A stretch of 64,000 nucleotides of DNA, from positions 1,121,909-1,185,908 of the forward strand of contig JAQFVV010000111.1 of assembly GCA_028023455.1 (NCBI GenBank), in the 5' to 3' direction. Origin of the DNA: Epiperipatus broadwayi. Its lineage: Eukaryota; Onychophora; Udeonychophora; Euonychophora; Peripatidae. Position numbers and translations under genes: made by a program. This document shows positions 1 through 11,292 of this stretch, piece after piece; position 1 is the stretch's first letter; each line of letters opens with the position of its first letter. The notes below the pieces were generated by a model. That model made no database searches, had not been told where the DNA came from, and was given only the letters and a program-made list of their open reading frames with translations.

Positions 1-600
1 GGTAAGGACTATCATTACATTTGACTGTTCCTCTATAAGAAATTATTGGAGAACCCTTTCCTCATCAGTGAATATTTAAAGTCTGTTTCACCTTTTTTTG
101 TTTTTACCTATATTTTATATAAAACATTCTTTACAAATGCCTGTGTTTATATTTGTGATGTCTTATAACATCTGAAAGACTATTTTCTGTCACCAATGTG
201 AAATAAAAACAAAACAAAAAAAAAAACCTAAAATAAAGTAAATGACAGATAAAAATTAAAATCAAATAATTTTAGAAATTAGCCCCAAAACATTAATAGA
301 CTTGTAATATTATGATCTTTCACAAAATTTATAAGGAAAAGAACATTATATGTGTATGCATAATAATTAATGGTAACAATATAGAATAAAAGAACAAAGT
401 AGAGAGTGAGATTATCAGCCGCATGTTTTTATATTACTCTTGCATGAAAAGCGGAAGAGTCATGTATGTCATGCCTTATGAAATTATTACACTGCATTGA
501 AATAAAGTGTATTTTTAATATTTATCTGAATACTGTGGCAGAGTCATGGTTTCATAAGACATCATAAAGTGTATAGATTATACTTTATTCATTTTATTAA
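1..600. other. no gene recognised
   Basis: AT-rich sequence with A-runs near 215. No reading frame, RNA gene or repeat structure could be supported on either strand. Confidence 0.6.
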
Positions 601-603
601 AAT

Positions 604-700
604 AGGTGACCAGACATCCCGATTTTTTGGGATTTGTCTCTATTTTTGATTAGATGACCTAGTGTCCCCAAAATATCTTTTCGGGACTGTTGTATGTCCC
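604..700. repeat. possible hAT-type transposon terminus relic
   Basis: The segment starts GGTGACCAGACATCCCGA and repeats GTCCC/CGGGAC motifs. It resembles the terminal sequences of many animal hAT elements. A related stretch (GTGACCAG then CGGGACAC) occurs at 26494-26525 and, inverted, at 27120-27144. No partner end or target-site duplication was found, so this is only a fragment call. Confidence 0.3.
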
Positions 701-1119
701 AGTTTTCAAATACTCAAATAAAAGGCAGAGTTGTAACAATTTTTTATCTAAAAAATCTAACTTTATCCTTGTATTTTTAATAAAAACGTTTAAAATATCA
801 AGACTTTCCTTATTTAAAATTGTATTATTATTTTTTCATCTACATATAAAAGAAGTATTTACAACAGTTAGGAAACACTCCATGTTTTTTATAATTGAAG
901 ATCACAAACAGATTTTTCTTTCTTCATACACATTCTTTCAAAATACCCCATTCTGTAAACAAATTTTTCCCGTAAAGATTAATAATGTTAATTCTAATAT
1001 TCTGATGGATAATCCATAGTATTATTTCCAGGAGCTTAATTTTAAGTTTGAATACTAGTGATTATTACAAAAAACATTTATAAAAAAAAATTATAGAGCC
1101 TATGACATATCTTGAAAAG

Positions 1120-2480
1120 AAAACAAAAGCATTGATTTATGCTACTGATTTAGATTTAAAAACAGATCTTACACCAAGTTATATGGTTTGTCAAAAATCC
1201 ACAAACCAGATATTCCATTGAGACTGATTGTAAGTGCAGTCAGTTCACCACACAGACACTAGCTTGTATTCTATCTTTTTTTCTACAGCCACATTTAACA
1301 GAAATATCATCTTATGTTAAGGATGCAAATCACTTTCTTGAGCTTATCTGAGATATTAAATTAACTAAAAATGATATTTTACTAAATTTTAATATTGTTT
1401 CACTATTTACTAGTGTACCTGTAAAGGAAGCTATTGCAGTTTTGGAAAATATTCAATTACCTGATTTTGTTGTGAATTTGATTGAAAACTGCTTATTAAA
1501 TACATTTTATGTTTTTGATGGTCAGATATAAAAATAAACACCAGGTTTAGCTATGGGTTCACTAATTTCTCCAGCAGTGGCTTCTATTTTTATAGAGAAC
1601 TTGAATAAAAAAGTTTTGATATTGGCAGTTTAAAAACCCATCTATATGGTGAGCTTTGTTGATGATACCTTTGTTATTTGGTTTCATTGTAAGCTTGCTC
1701 TTGATGAATTTTTAATTTTCTTAAATTCTTTTCATAACAACATCAAATTTACTATGGAAGTAGAAAATAATAACCAACTTTTATTTTTAGATGCTTTAAT
1801 TGAAAGAAAGCAGGATGGTTCTTTATCCCCTGATACATGTAGAAAGCAAACACCCTCTAGGAAATATCCACATTTTTCTTCTCATCACATCCAGCACAAT
1901 TATTTTCAGTGGCAAAGACATTGTTAATTAAAACTAAGAGACTTTCTGATGAAAGCCATTTTCACCAAGATATCTATGCTACTAAAAAGTGCTTCTTTAT
2001 AATGGGTTTGATCACAGGATTATTAATAGGGATTTTTTATATAATAAGAAAAAAGATTTTGATATTCCAAAAATTATGACTATTCTGCCATATATAAAGG
2101 TAGTAACTAATAAAATTGGTAATGTTTTAAAGAAAAATAATATCCACACAATTTATACTTCATTTAAAAAAATTAATGAAGCATTTTCACACCCTAAAGA
2201 TAAAATTCCTTTGGAGTTTCATGGTATATATGAAATTCCATGAGAAGTTTGTTTACATTTATACACTGGACAGATGAATCATAGAATAATCATAAGAAAA
2301 GAACACATTTTGGCAGTTAGAGAAAAATCTAATTCATCAGCCATTTATTCACACATTAAATTAACAAACTATGACATTAATTTTAATCAAACATATTCTG
2401 GCAAAAATTGAACAATATGACCAGATTGCTAAGGGAAGCTATAGAGATTTTTAAAAGACTTAAGAGCATAAATGAAAAGT
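1120..2480 (+). pseudogene. Penelope-like retroelement (reverse transcriptase plus GIY-YIG endonuclease), degraded
   Basis: A Penelope-like reverse transcriptase is readable in pieces across frames. Around 1185-1235 is the KIHKPDIPLR block, which in this family follows YGLPK. Around 1530-1580 is PGLAMGSLISPAVAS, and around 1645-1670 is FVDDTF, the catalytic YxDD-like box. Around 1770-1800 is NNQLLFLDALIERKQDG. From 2217 the frame gives HGIYEIP and, after a stop, LYTGQMNHRIIIRKEHI, a clear GIY-YIG nuclease signature (GIY...YTG) of the kind fused to reverse transcriptase in Penelope elements. Several stops and frameshifts (for example near 1350, 1530, 1635 and 2243) make it inactive. The 5' end is missing or unrecognisable and no terminal repeats were found. 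Confidence 0.85.
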
Positions 2481-2766
2481 AAGAATTAAAGAAAATTAAC
2501 AATATTTGGAAAAGGCTATTGGAGGATAAAATACTTTTTAAAACTTCTCAATCAATATAATTTAAGAATGAAGAGACAATAACAACAACAAAAAAATTTA
2601 AATCTTACCACACATATTCTAATGATTTGAGAAAAAAGCTCTGAGGAAAGTACTTGTTATTGTACTGAAACATCAGTTATTTAGTTATTATATTTTTATT
2701 ACAAGGAAGCTCTTGGAAATAACACTAAGAATTCATTTATCTATGAGAATATTAGAATTAATATAT

Positions 2767-4481
2767 TGTACCTATATTGATATAGGCACATATAATTTTA
2801 TCTAAAATTATATTATTAAAATAATTGTTCATAAAAGAAAACATAAAATTAAACGTTGAAGAGTTTATTGCAGTTTGTTTTAGAAAAAAGATAAGAATTA
2901 AATAGTTTTCTTGCGTTAGTTTTTGAAATAAAAAAAAGCTACAATTAATTAATCAAAAGGGGGGAGGGGGAGTCTTGATTTGAGAAACGAAACTAAGGGT
3001 TATAAAAGGAAGTAAAAAGGTTTTATTAGTATTCGTAAAAATATAATTTAAAAAGTTAAAACGTACAAATCTGTCTTCATTCAAGTTTAATTAAAGAAAA
3101 AAATAATGTTAAAACTAATATATGTGCGTATATATGTGCGATTGTCAACAATAGAATAAATGTTATTATAAATAAATGAAAGTTAAAGATTATCATTAAA
3201 AACACGGCAATGGCTATTAATAAAATAAAACAACACGTTTTATTGCATGGCTATTACTAATTAAGCAATCTTCCAAAACACGTTTATCAAATGATTATCA
3301 CTGGAATTTGACAACAGATCTTTACAGGAGATATTACGAAGACAACACATCGCAGATATAAATAGATTTTTTTTTATCGGACAGGGATCAGTTCGCAAAA
3401 GTAATTGAGTAGTGCAGGTCAGAAATTAATTGAGTCAGTTAACAAACAAAATGCAGTGTTGAGAAGATTTTGGGAATTCATGCCTCTCCACAGCCTAAAA
3501 AGTCCGATGAAAACAGCAAGATCTGCCCGTGAAATAATGTCAACGTAACAACTTAGAAAATCTCCGTCAATATCTAATTGTCTCCAATAGTAATAATCGT
3601 GAAAATCAGGAAACTCATCAAGGAAAAGTCCCAGCCGGCTGGTAAGCATTCATAATGGAAATATCCTCACCGAAAGCAGCCACCAAAGAGAACAAAATTC
3701 TACATCTACATTCAAATGCCTAGGTAAAAACATTTGCTTATTTTGTTTATACTGTAATAGCCATTGCATTGCATTAATTCGTACGAATCTTTCAAGAGTC
3801 TAATTATATGAACTCTATATCATACATAAATGAACTATTGATGTGTGTGATTAAATTTCAAATACTATGTAGTCCTTTATTATCATTATTATGTGTGTGC
3901 ATGAGTTAATATGTGTGTGATCCTTATATCAATATTATTAGTCAAAGTAGATAAATTCCCAGTGTTCTGTTATGAAAATATTCAAGAATACTTAAACTAT
4001 TTAGAATGTTAATTTAAAATATGCTTGTGTTTAATTAGAAGTATAAAATGTTTAAATTTAGTAAATAAATGTTAGTTAATAAATTATCTTTAAAATTAAA
4101 CTTTATTTGTCGGTCAATTCTTTTTAACAAATTCTTTTATCAATTCTTTTAATCACTAATTAAGTATAATCTATTAGTGATTACAAATAGCTGAGCTAGT
4201 CATGGATTTAGGCGTTGAGTTAGTGGCCACTGTTCAAAGTGCGTTGTCTATTCTTTTAGTATTCTTTTAGAATAAGCAGCTGGCGCCCGTGTTTATACAC
4301 AAACAAAAAAAAGTGCTTTGAACTTGGTGTTGAACTCAACAGCCGAGAAGAAGCTATGTCCTGGAAATGTAACGCTAGTTATATACTTTATAGCTATCGT
4401 TTGGGCATACATACTCTCCGAGTATGTTCTTCTCTGCTTAAGAGACCGGTGTTTCGAATGCACATATTCGAATACGGTTCA
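2767..4481 (+). repeat. left LTR of the 1.7-kb-LTR element
   Basis: This is a direct repeat of 6969-8682. It contains a GGGGGGAGGGGGAG run near 2958 and several T-rich tracts. A 76-codon minus-strand frame (3419-3649) is preserved in both LTRs, but conservation between duplicated LTRs is not evidence of coding. TGGCGCCCG, which resembles a primer-binding site, occurs inside the repeat at about 4281. That leaves open an alternative boundary near 4275. Confidence 0.7.
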
Positions 4482-4483
4482 AA

Positions 4484-4501
4484 TGGCTTTACCCAACTTG
4501 G
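4484..4501 (+). other. candidate primer-binding site
   Basis: TGGCTTTACCCAACTTGG begins with the TGG expected to pair with a tRNA CCA end and lies 2 nt after the LTR. The matching tRNA was not identified. Confidence 0.35.
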
Positions 4502-4848
4502 GCCAAACTTGTCATAAATGACAGTTAATTAAATACTTTGTTCTTGTTGAAAATAAAAATCTAAAAAGTTAAATTACGTATGTAAAAGTGTTTTAATTTA
4601 AAAAAAAAAAAAGAATTGACCGAATTTTTTTTTTTCGAAATGAAAAGATATTTTGACATTTATGCTATCAAATCAGAGTCAATTAGATGTTATGGGCAGA
4701 GTTAAAGCATTAAGATCGGGTAGTGAAAAGGACTAAAAGGGTGGAGTTAGCTTGAGTTTCCATCTTAGTAAGAAAAATAAATAAATAAATCGTATAGTAA
4801 ATTTAGTTTAACATAAGCGCTAGTACTTTGAAATTGAAATTTTTGAAA

Positions 4849-5586
4849 ATGGATCCGAAAGATAGCCCAATATATTTTTAAAATCCCCAGTTAGTAGAAA
4901 AGGAGAAAGAAGAAGTATCTGAGACGTGAATGATGATGAAAATGATGATGAATATGATGGAAGAAATGCATCAAGAAATTAAACAAAGTCAACAAGAATT
5001 GTGTCAGAAATTTGAGCAAAGCCAACAAGAGCTCAAAGAAGAACTCAAAGCAGAATTGAAGGCAGAAATTAGTCAGGTTAAAACAGAAATTAAAAAACTC
5101 TGAGCAGAAGTAAGAGAAATAAGATGTGAGATAATGGTAAAGGTAGAGAATAACCAAGAAGTTATAGAGTTGGATTTAATTAAAGAAAGTCAGGAAGTTG
5201 AAAAGGAAGTTGAGGTGATAAAAGACATAGAAATTGAATTAGAATCAGATAGCATTGTGATAAATAAAGTAGACAAACATAAGTTCAAGGTAGTAGATAG
5301 TGTAGAAAAGTTTTTACAAAAATTTAAAAAGGTTAAAGTAAACGTTCGCATTCGCTGTAGACGTAGATTTAAAACAAAGAGAAAGTGTAGAAAAAAATAT
5401 TCCCAGATTGAAGTAATTCGGAGTTTGTCTAGGTATAAAGGTTTTCTGAGTTACGAAGTCGAAAACAGAACGGAAAGAGAAAGAGATAAAGCAATAAAAT
5501 ATAAAAGCAGAACCAATAAGAGAGGAAAGTTAGTTTATATTATAGAATTTGTAGAAAGAAAAAAGGAGCCGCCAGACATAGTTTAA
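4849..5586 (+). pseudogene. gag-like coiled-coil ORF with three in-frame stops
   Basis: From an ATG at 4849 (MDPKDSPIYF) one frame runs to a TAA at 5584-5586, interrupted by stops at 4879, 4927 and 5101. The segment from 4933 is methionine-rich, then strongly heptad-like and rich in E, Q and K (KQSQQELCQKFEQSQQELKE), suggesting a coiled coil. The last 150 codons (from 5134) are highly charged with a basic patch (RIRCRRRFKTKRKCRKK) and no zinc knuckle. Position after the left LTR and the charged coiled-coil character suggest a Gag-like structural protein. No family was recognised. The three stops share the frame, so this copy is probably dead. Confidence 0.5.
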
Positions 5587-5589
5587 GAG

Positions 5590-6380
5590 TTAGTAAACGA
5601 GTGGAATAGTAAAGAAAATAAACAAAAAGGACCGGAAACGGACAATGAGCACGAATATGATTATTCGAAAGTAAATAAATCTAATAAATTAAATCTGAAA
5701 CTTCTATTTAAAACTTAAGACAATAAATTTAAAAATGAATGAATAATAATAAATGAAATGTTGCAAGTAATAATAATAACGTAGGCTTTGCAAAATAAGA
5801 GATTTTTTTTTCCACGCACATATTAATTAAGGAAATGCTCGTAAATAAACAGATCAAATAAATAAAGAAATCAATAAAATCAAGTTAAATAAATGGGTCA
5901 AAGTAATGATGTAAAAGTAGAGTTGTAGGTTGAAATAAATAAATAAGATAATGGAAATAAGCAAAAAGAAATCAAGTTAAGCAAATAAGTATAATATATC
6001 TGTAGTAAATAATAATAATGAATGAATCATAATAAAGTAAAATAGTTTTTTTCTCGGAGTACACGCACGTTAATATATAAGTTAAAGTAATGGGTTAAAG
6101 TAATATTATAATATAAATAAATATGTAAATTGATGTCCGTGATAGTTTAAAGATAATATTATAAGATTAGTGTAAATAAATAATGTTGAAATAATGTTCG
6201 TAATGGTTTGAAATAATCGTGTAAGATTAGATTAATACAAATAAATATGTTAAAGTAATGTTCATGTGTAGTTAAAAATAATATTGAAAGGTTAAAATAA
6301 TATAAATGAAAGTCAATCTAAGTTGTATTAAGAGTGTATAAGGGTTCGAATCTAAAGGGATGAGGGTAGTATTGAAATAA
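5590..6380. other. AT-rich internal region of the LTR element, no gene
   Basis: Very A-rich on the plus strand, with repeated AATAAATAA-type words and no frame longer than a few dozen codons. Confidence 0.6.
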
Positions 6381-6528
6381 GTTAGATAAGGATTAAGTTT
6401 AAAGCTCTCGACTGGATAAATTCTAGTACCCGCGACGGATTGGCCGGGATCATTCCTCTTTTAAAAAGTGCACTGGCAACAACCAGAGTAAGTCATTTTT
6501 CAGAGGAGAATCCCCATATCTCGTACCT

Positions 6529-6716
6529 CGTTTTCCAAAGCGTAAGTCGGAAATGGACAGTTGAAAATTCCTGCCATTGCAGCTGCTTAGTCAAAGTCCG
6601 ATCAAGAGAATCGGCAATCGTTTTCCAGGGCGTAAGTCGGAAATGGACAGTTGAAATTCCTGCCATTTGCAGCCACCTTTTCTTAGTCAAAGTCCGATCA
6701 AGAGAATCGGCAGCCG
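6529..6716 (+). repeat. two tandem copies of a ~90-bp unit
   Basis: The unit starting CGTTTTCCA and containing GCGTAAGTCGGAAATGGACA and GTCCGATCAAGAGAATCGGC occurs at about 6531-6617 and again at about 6622-6716. The copies differ by a few substitutions and an insertion (CACCTTTTC) in the second. The block lies in the more GC-rich 3' part of the internal region. Confidence 0.8.
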
Positions 6717-6968
6717 AAGCTTCGTTTATAAAAGATCCCTGTGCCACAAATTTAGTTTGTCTTCGTGGTCATTATCCAGGACGAACATTGTAAGCAGTGT
6801 TACCAGCATAGAAAGAAGAAAAGTATAATTGGAGATTGCCCTTAGCATGGAAAAGGAAAAGATACCAAAAAGCAAACTTAGAAAGAATAATAAATTAAGA
6901 TTTAATGTTGTCAGAGATAAAATGGTCAAAAATGACGCATTTTACTCTCAAAAGGAAGGGCGGTATAA

Positions 6969-8682
6969 TGTACCTATATTGATATAGGCACATATAATTT
7001 TATCTAAAATTATATTATTAAAATAATCGTTCATAAAAGAAAACATAAAATTAAATGTTGAAGAGTTTATTGCAGTTTGTTTTAGAAAAAAGATAAGAAT
7101 TAAATAGTTTTCTAGCGTTAGTTTTTGAAATAAAAAAAAGCTACAATTAATTAATCAAAAGGGGGGAGGGGGAGTCTTGGTTTGAGAAACGAAACTAAGG
7201 GTTATAAAAGGAAGTAAAGAGGTTTTATTAGTATTCGTAAAAATATAATTTAAAAAGTTAAAACGTACAAATCTCTTTTCATTCAAGTTTAATTAAAGAA
7301 AAAAATAATGTTAAAACTAATATATGTGCATATATATGTGCGATTGTCAACAATAGAATAAATGTTATTATAAATAAATGAAAGTTAAAGATTATCATTA
7401 AAAACACGGCAATGGCTATTAATAAAATAAAACAACACGTTTTATTGCATGGCTATTACTAATTAAGCAATCTTCCAAAACACGTTTATCAAATGATTAT
7501 CACTGGAATTTGACAACAGATCTTTGCAGGAGATATTACGAAGACAACACGTCGCAGATATAAATAGATTTTTTTTATCAGACAGGGAGCAGTTCGCAAA
7601 AGTAATTGAGTAGTGCAGTTCAGAAATTAATTGAGTCAGTTAACAAACAAAATGCAGTGTTGAGAAGATTTTGGGAATTCACACCTCTCCACAGCCTAAA
7701 AAGTCCGATGAAAACAGCAAGATCTGCCCGTGAAATAATGTCAACATAACAACTTAGAAAATCTCCATCAATATCTAATTGTCTCCAATAGTAATAATCG
7801 TGAAAATCAGAAAACTCATCAAGGAAAAGTCCCAGCCGGCTGGTAAGCATTCATAATGGAAATATCCTCACCGAAAGCAGCCACCAAAGAGAACAAAATT
7901 CTACATCTACATTCAAAAGCCTAGATAAAAACATTTGCTTATTTCATTTATACTGTAATAGCCATTGCATTGCATTAATTCGTATGAATCTTTCAAGAGT
8001 CTAATTATATGAACTCTATATCATACATAAATGAACTATTGATGTGTGTGATTAAATTTCAAATACTATGTAGTCCTTTATTATCATTATTATGTGTGTG
8101 TATGAGTTAATATGTGCGTGATCCTTATATCAATATTATTAGTCAAAGTAGATAAATTCCCAGTGTTCTGTTATGAAAATATTCAAGAATATTTAAACTA
8201 TTTAGAATGTTAATTTAAAATATGCGTGTGTTTTATTAGAAGTATAAAATGTTTAAATTTAGTAAATAAATGTTAGTTAATAAATTATCTTTAAAATTAA
8301 ACTTTATTTGTCGGTCAATTCTTTTTAACAAATTCTTTTATCAATTCTTTTAATCACTAATTAAGTATAATCTATTAATGATTACAAATAGCTGAGCTAG
8401 TCATGGATTTAAGCGTTGAGTTAGTGGCCACTATTAAAAGTGTGTTGTCTATTCTTTTAGTATTCTTTTAGAATAAGCAGCTGGCGCCCGTGTTTATACA
8501 CAAACAAAAAAAAGTGCTTTGAACTTGGTGTTGAACTCAATAGCCGAGAAGAAGCTATGTCCTGGAAATGTAATGCTAGTTATATACTTTATAGCTATCG
8601 TTTGGGCATACATACTCTCCGAGTATGTTCTTCTCTGCCTAAGAGACCGGTGTTTCGAATGCACATATTCGAATACGGTACA
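6969..8682 (+). repeat. right LTR of the 1.7-kb-LTR element
   Basis: Near-identical direct repeat of 2767-4481, ending GGTACA. It is preceded by a polypurine tract (6950-6963) and followed by ATATAT, which also precedes the left LTR. Confidence 0.7.
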
Positions 8683-8748
8683 ATATATACCTTAAAATGT
8701 GTTGCATTTGTCATGTGAGTTTAACACAATATTCCTTAAAACAGTAGT

Positions 8749-8928
8749 AAACTCTCTATATAGCAGTGCCATCCACTGTAGGCCATAGTAATCAATGGAT
8801 GCATAAAATTTCTATCTAGTGCCTATTCATCCAATATTTCCAGATTAGTTTCTAGCAAAAATCTTTTTACACCTATTGATTACTAGCATTTGCACTGGAT
8901 GACACTACTATATGGAGAGTTTCAACTA
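8749..8928. repeat. degenerate fold-back repeat of the ribozyme-retroposon family
   Basis: The left arm (AAACTCTCTATATAGCAGTG, then TAATCAATGGATGC) is answered by an inverted right arm (CCTATTGATTACTAGC then TATATGGAGAGTTT). The middle contains CATCCAATATTTCCAGATTA and GTTTCTAGC, a decayed hammerhead segment on the minus strand (GAAAC UA AUC). No target-site duplication was found. Confidence 0.6.
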
Positions 8929-8930
8929 TA

Positions 8931-9585
8931 TTTTTATATTCATCAATAGTATTTTGTCCCATGGTCAGGTTCAGAGAGTAGTCACATCATCAATTCATTT
9001 ATTTTTCCATTCCAATCTCTTCATTGTCAAACTCTTCAATTTCATGTAATTCTTCCCATTTCTTATATCATCCAATACTATCAATTTTTTCCATCCTTTC
9101 TTCTTGCTGCCACTCACCATTTTCTCCAAAATATATTTCATTAAACTAACCTTTCTTTTTAATATATGACCAATTTAGTTTCTCTTTCTGTTTCTAATTT
9201 CCTCGATCAATTTTTTTTTTCATTTATTCTTTTCAAAACTTCTTTATTTTACTCATTCAATCAATCTTTTCCATTCTTCTTCACGATCACATCTCAAAGG
9301 CTTTCAATTTGGTTCTAATTTTATTCCTCATTGTCCATGTTTTACACCCATGCAATAGTACACTCCACACTTACATTAATTAATCTTTTCTTTAATTCTC
9401 TCTTCAATGGCTCTACAAAATATTTTCTTTCTCTTAATAAATGCCTCCTTTGCCAATGGTATTCTTGTTTTAACTTTCTCTCCACTTCTTCCATTCTGAT
9501 TCAACCAACTACCCACATATTTAATGTCCTTTATCTGTTGAACTATATTATCATGGATTTTAATTTGCAGTCTTTTTAATACCAA
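8931..9585 (-). pseudogene. non-LTR retrotransposon, C-terminal reverse-transcriptase relic
   Basis: On the minus strand, 9585-9376 reads IQDIKYVGSWLNQNGRSGEKVKTRI-like text with KEAFIKRKK, the post-palm segment of a LINE reverse transcriptase. Further downstream, frame-shifting text gives RLKAFEM, EEILRRINEK, WRKW and finally LSEPDHGTKYY near 8990-8945, which are typical motifs of the C-terminal tail of such elements. Several frameshifts and stops are present. Only the 3' quarter of the element remains, consistent with 5' truncation. Confidence 0.7.
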
Positions 9586-9589
9586 TTTC

Positions 9590-10930
9590 TAATATTCATT
9601 GATTACTTAGAATTATAATAGACAACTCTGAGTTGGAAAATTAATAAAAATTAGGTTCTCATTTCAAAGTAGATTCTGTTTTGTGCAAAGAAAATTCAAA
9701 AGAAATTCAGAAAATATTTTTCTCACTTTATAAATTTTCTAATCGTAAATTAGACTTATTAGTGTTTGTTCTTCTGTGATGAGTGATAATATACTGGATG
9801 TCAAACTTAGATTGATTCTTAGATATTTAATTGTAATATTGGAATTCTCCTTACAAAAATACTTCTATATTTAATATCCACTATCCTACATCACTTTTTT
9901 TTTAATTTTTGCCATTACATCTTAACTAAAGCACTTGCATTTGGTATCATTTAAACCAAAATGACAGATAAAAATTCCACTATAATAGGAAATCGTTTAG
10001 TCATGAAATGTTTAATAAGTTTTTTTGAATACTAATTAACTCAATAAACAAAACTATAGTATCTTTGCATTATTACTTTGTAGAATGACCAACAATATCG
10101 TAGTTTTAAAATAATGATACTTAGTTATCATCATCACTCATTTATAAATTAGTATGGCCATTTGAAGTCCAAGGATAAAAAGTTTATTCTAGAGATAAGT
10201 TTCAAGATAGCTATATAAAGCAATCTATAAATCACAAATAATTCCATATATAAGAGATACTGCTTTATTTTTCGGTTTGACATTTTGAATTCTATTCTTT
10301 AACTTCATCCACACAAAACTTTTTTTTTTCTGAAATATTTCGAATCCTTGTTTAATTGAAGTTCTCCAATCTATTCTACTCTCTACCATATCTTCCTAAT
10401 GGAAAAAGTCAACATTGCATCTTTTTAGAATATCTTTGAAATAATTTGTATAATGTAAATAGTGTCTACTCCCCCCCCCCCCATCAAAACCATTTTCAAT
10501 TTCTCACAAAATACTCTTTTAGGAAATTGTGTATTGTTTATTCATTTTAAATCCCTATACATCACATGATCACCATTCTTTGTCTCTGTGTCCATTCATT
10601 TTACATATCCAATCCATCAATGGTGTGATTTTACAATAGTCTAACTAGTTGTAAAAGTAATTGCAACGTGTTCTTTTAATATCTCAATTTAAGTTTAATC
10701 AACGTATTTAAAAAAACAAACATCAAAATCAGTTTGTGTTATATATTCTTTAAAAAAAACGTTTGAAAATTATCAGTTAATAAATAATTAACATTAAAAA
10801 ATCACTTGTTGTAGAATTCTTTGCCTTATATTTAATAAATGAATATTAGATATAGCATCATTCAAAGATTAAATAAGAAATTGGTTGGCTAGTTTGTGTG
10901 ATTAAGTGCTCTTAAAGTTAGAAGATATTC
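9590..10930. other. no gene recognised
   Basis: AT-rich DNA with a C12 run near 10471. Near 10560-10590 there is CATCACATGATCACCATTC, which matches the leader box of the fold-back retroposons, but no arms were found beside it. Confidence 0.5.
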
Positions 10931-10943
10931 AAGCACTAATGTA

Positions 10944-11279
10944 ACACAGTAGCAATTTTCTTCATACAGTACTGCCACCTAATGTAAGACAAAGTAATCA
11001 ATAGATGATAGAAGGTTAGTGCATCAAAATCTCTATTTAGTTTCTACTCATCCAATATCATCAGACTAGTTTTTAAATCATGGCTTTCATCAGTGGGGAG
11101 CCTTGGACCTGAGAGCACTGCATCTAAATTCTTTGGATCTAATACATCCCTCCAGCAGCCACCTTTTACCTTTTTAGCTGACTATAAAACCATGAGTCTA
11201 AATTAGGAGGCAATATCATATGGAGAAAGTTGCTACTGTGTTAACATATTGTGTAAGCATAAGAAATGGTGATTATGGG
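10944..11279 (-). mobile_element. fold-back retroposon with degenerate hammerhead, 13-bp TSD
   Basis: The element is bounded by a perfect 13-bp duplication AAGCACTAATGTA (10931-10943 and 11280-11292). It starts with an arm (CTTCATACAGTACTGCC, AGTAATCAATAGATG) and ends, after a long middle, with GCATAAGAAATGGTGATTATG, the inverse of the family leader. A 59-nt module on the minus strand (11050-11108) aligns with the hammerheads of the 59.7-kb array. CUGAUGA is intact, but GAAAC has become AAAAC and stem I has mismatches, so cleavage is doubtful. A 13-bp duplication favours target-primed retroposition. Confidence 0.8.
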
Positions 11280-11292
11280 AAGCACTAATGTA

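Larger units (their letters stand above)
2767..8682 (+). mobile_element. LTR retrotransposon derivative with 1.7-kb LTRs and no pol
   Basis: Two near-identical direct repeats of about 1.71 kb bound a 2.5-kb internal region. The repeats start TGTACCTATATTG and end in CA. A purine tract (AAAAGGAAGGGCGG) lies just before the right repeat, and TGGCTTTACCCAACTTGG, 2 nt after the left repeat, could be a primer-binding site. ATATAT flanks both ends and may be the target-site duplication, but the region is AT-rich. The internal part has only a broken gag-like ORF, with no protease, reverse transcriptase or integrase. This suits a large retrotransposon derivative moved in trans. The two repeats differ at roughly 2% of positions by eye. 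Strand is inferred from the purine tract and gag. Confidence 0.7.

Noticed and set aside
690-1019. 109-codon frame
   Set aside because: Phenylalanine/lysine-rich translation of AT-rich DNA, with no motif. The frame runs from a repeat end into featureless sequence.
1905-1965. CTGATGAAAGCC inside the Penelope relic, similar to the family hammerhead core
   Set aside because: It is coding text of the reverse transcriptase region and lacks GAAAC-NN-GUC.
3419-3649. 76-codon minus-strand frame repeated at 7620-7850
   Set aside because: Both copies lie in LTRs of one element, so their similarity is explained by LTR duplication. No family similarity was seen.
4891-5157. Minus-strand frame rich in phenylalanine and histidine
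   Set aside because: It is the antisense of the glutamate/lysine-rich gag-like frame.
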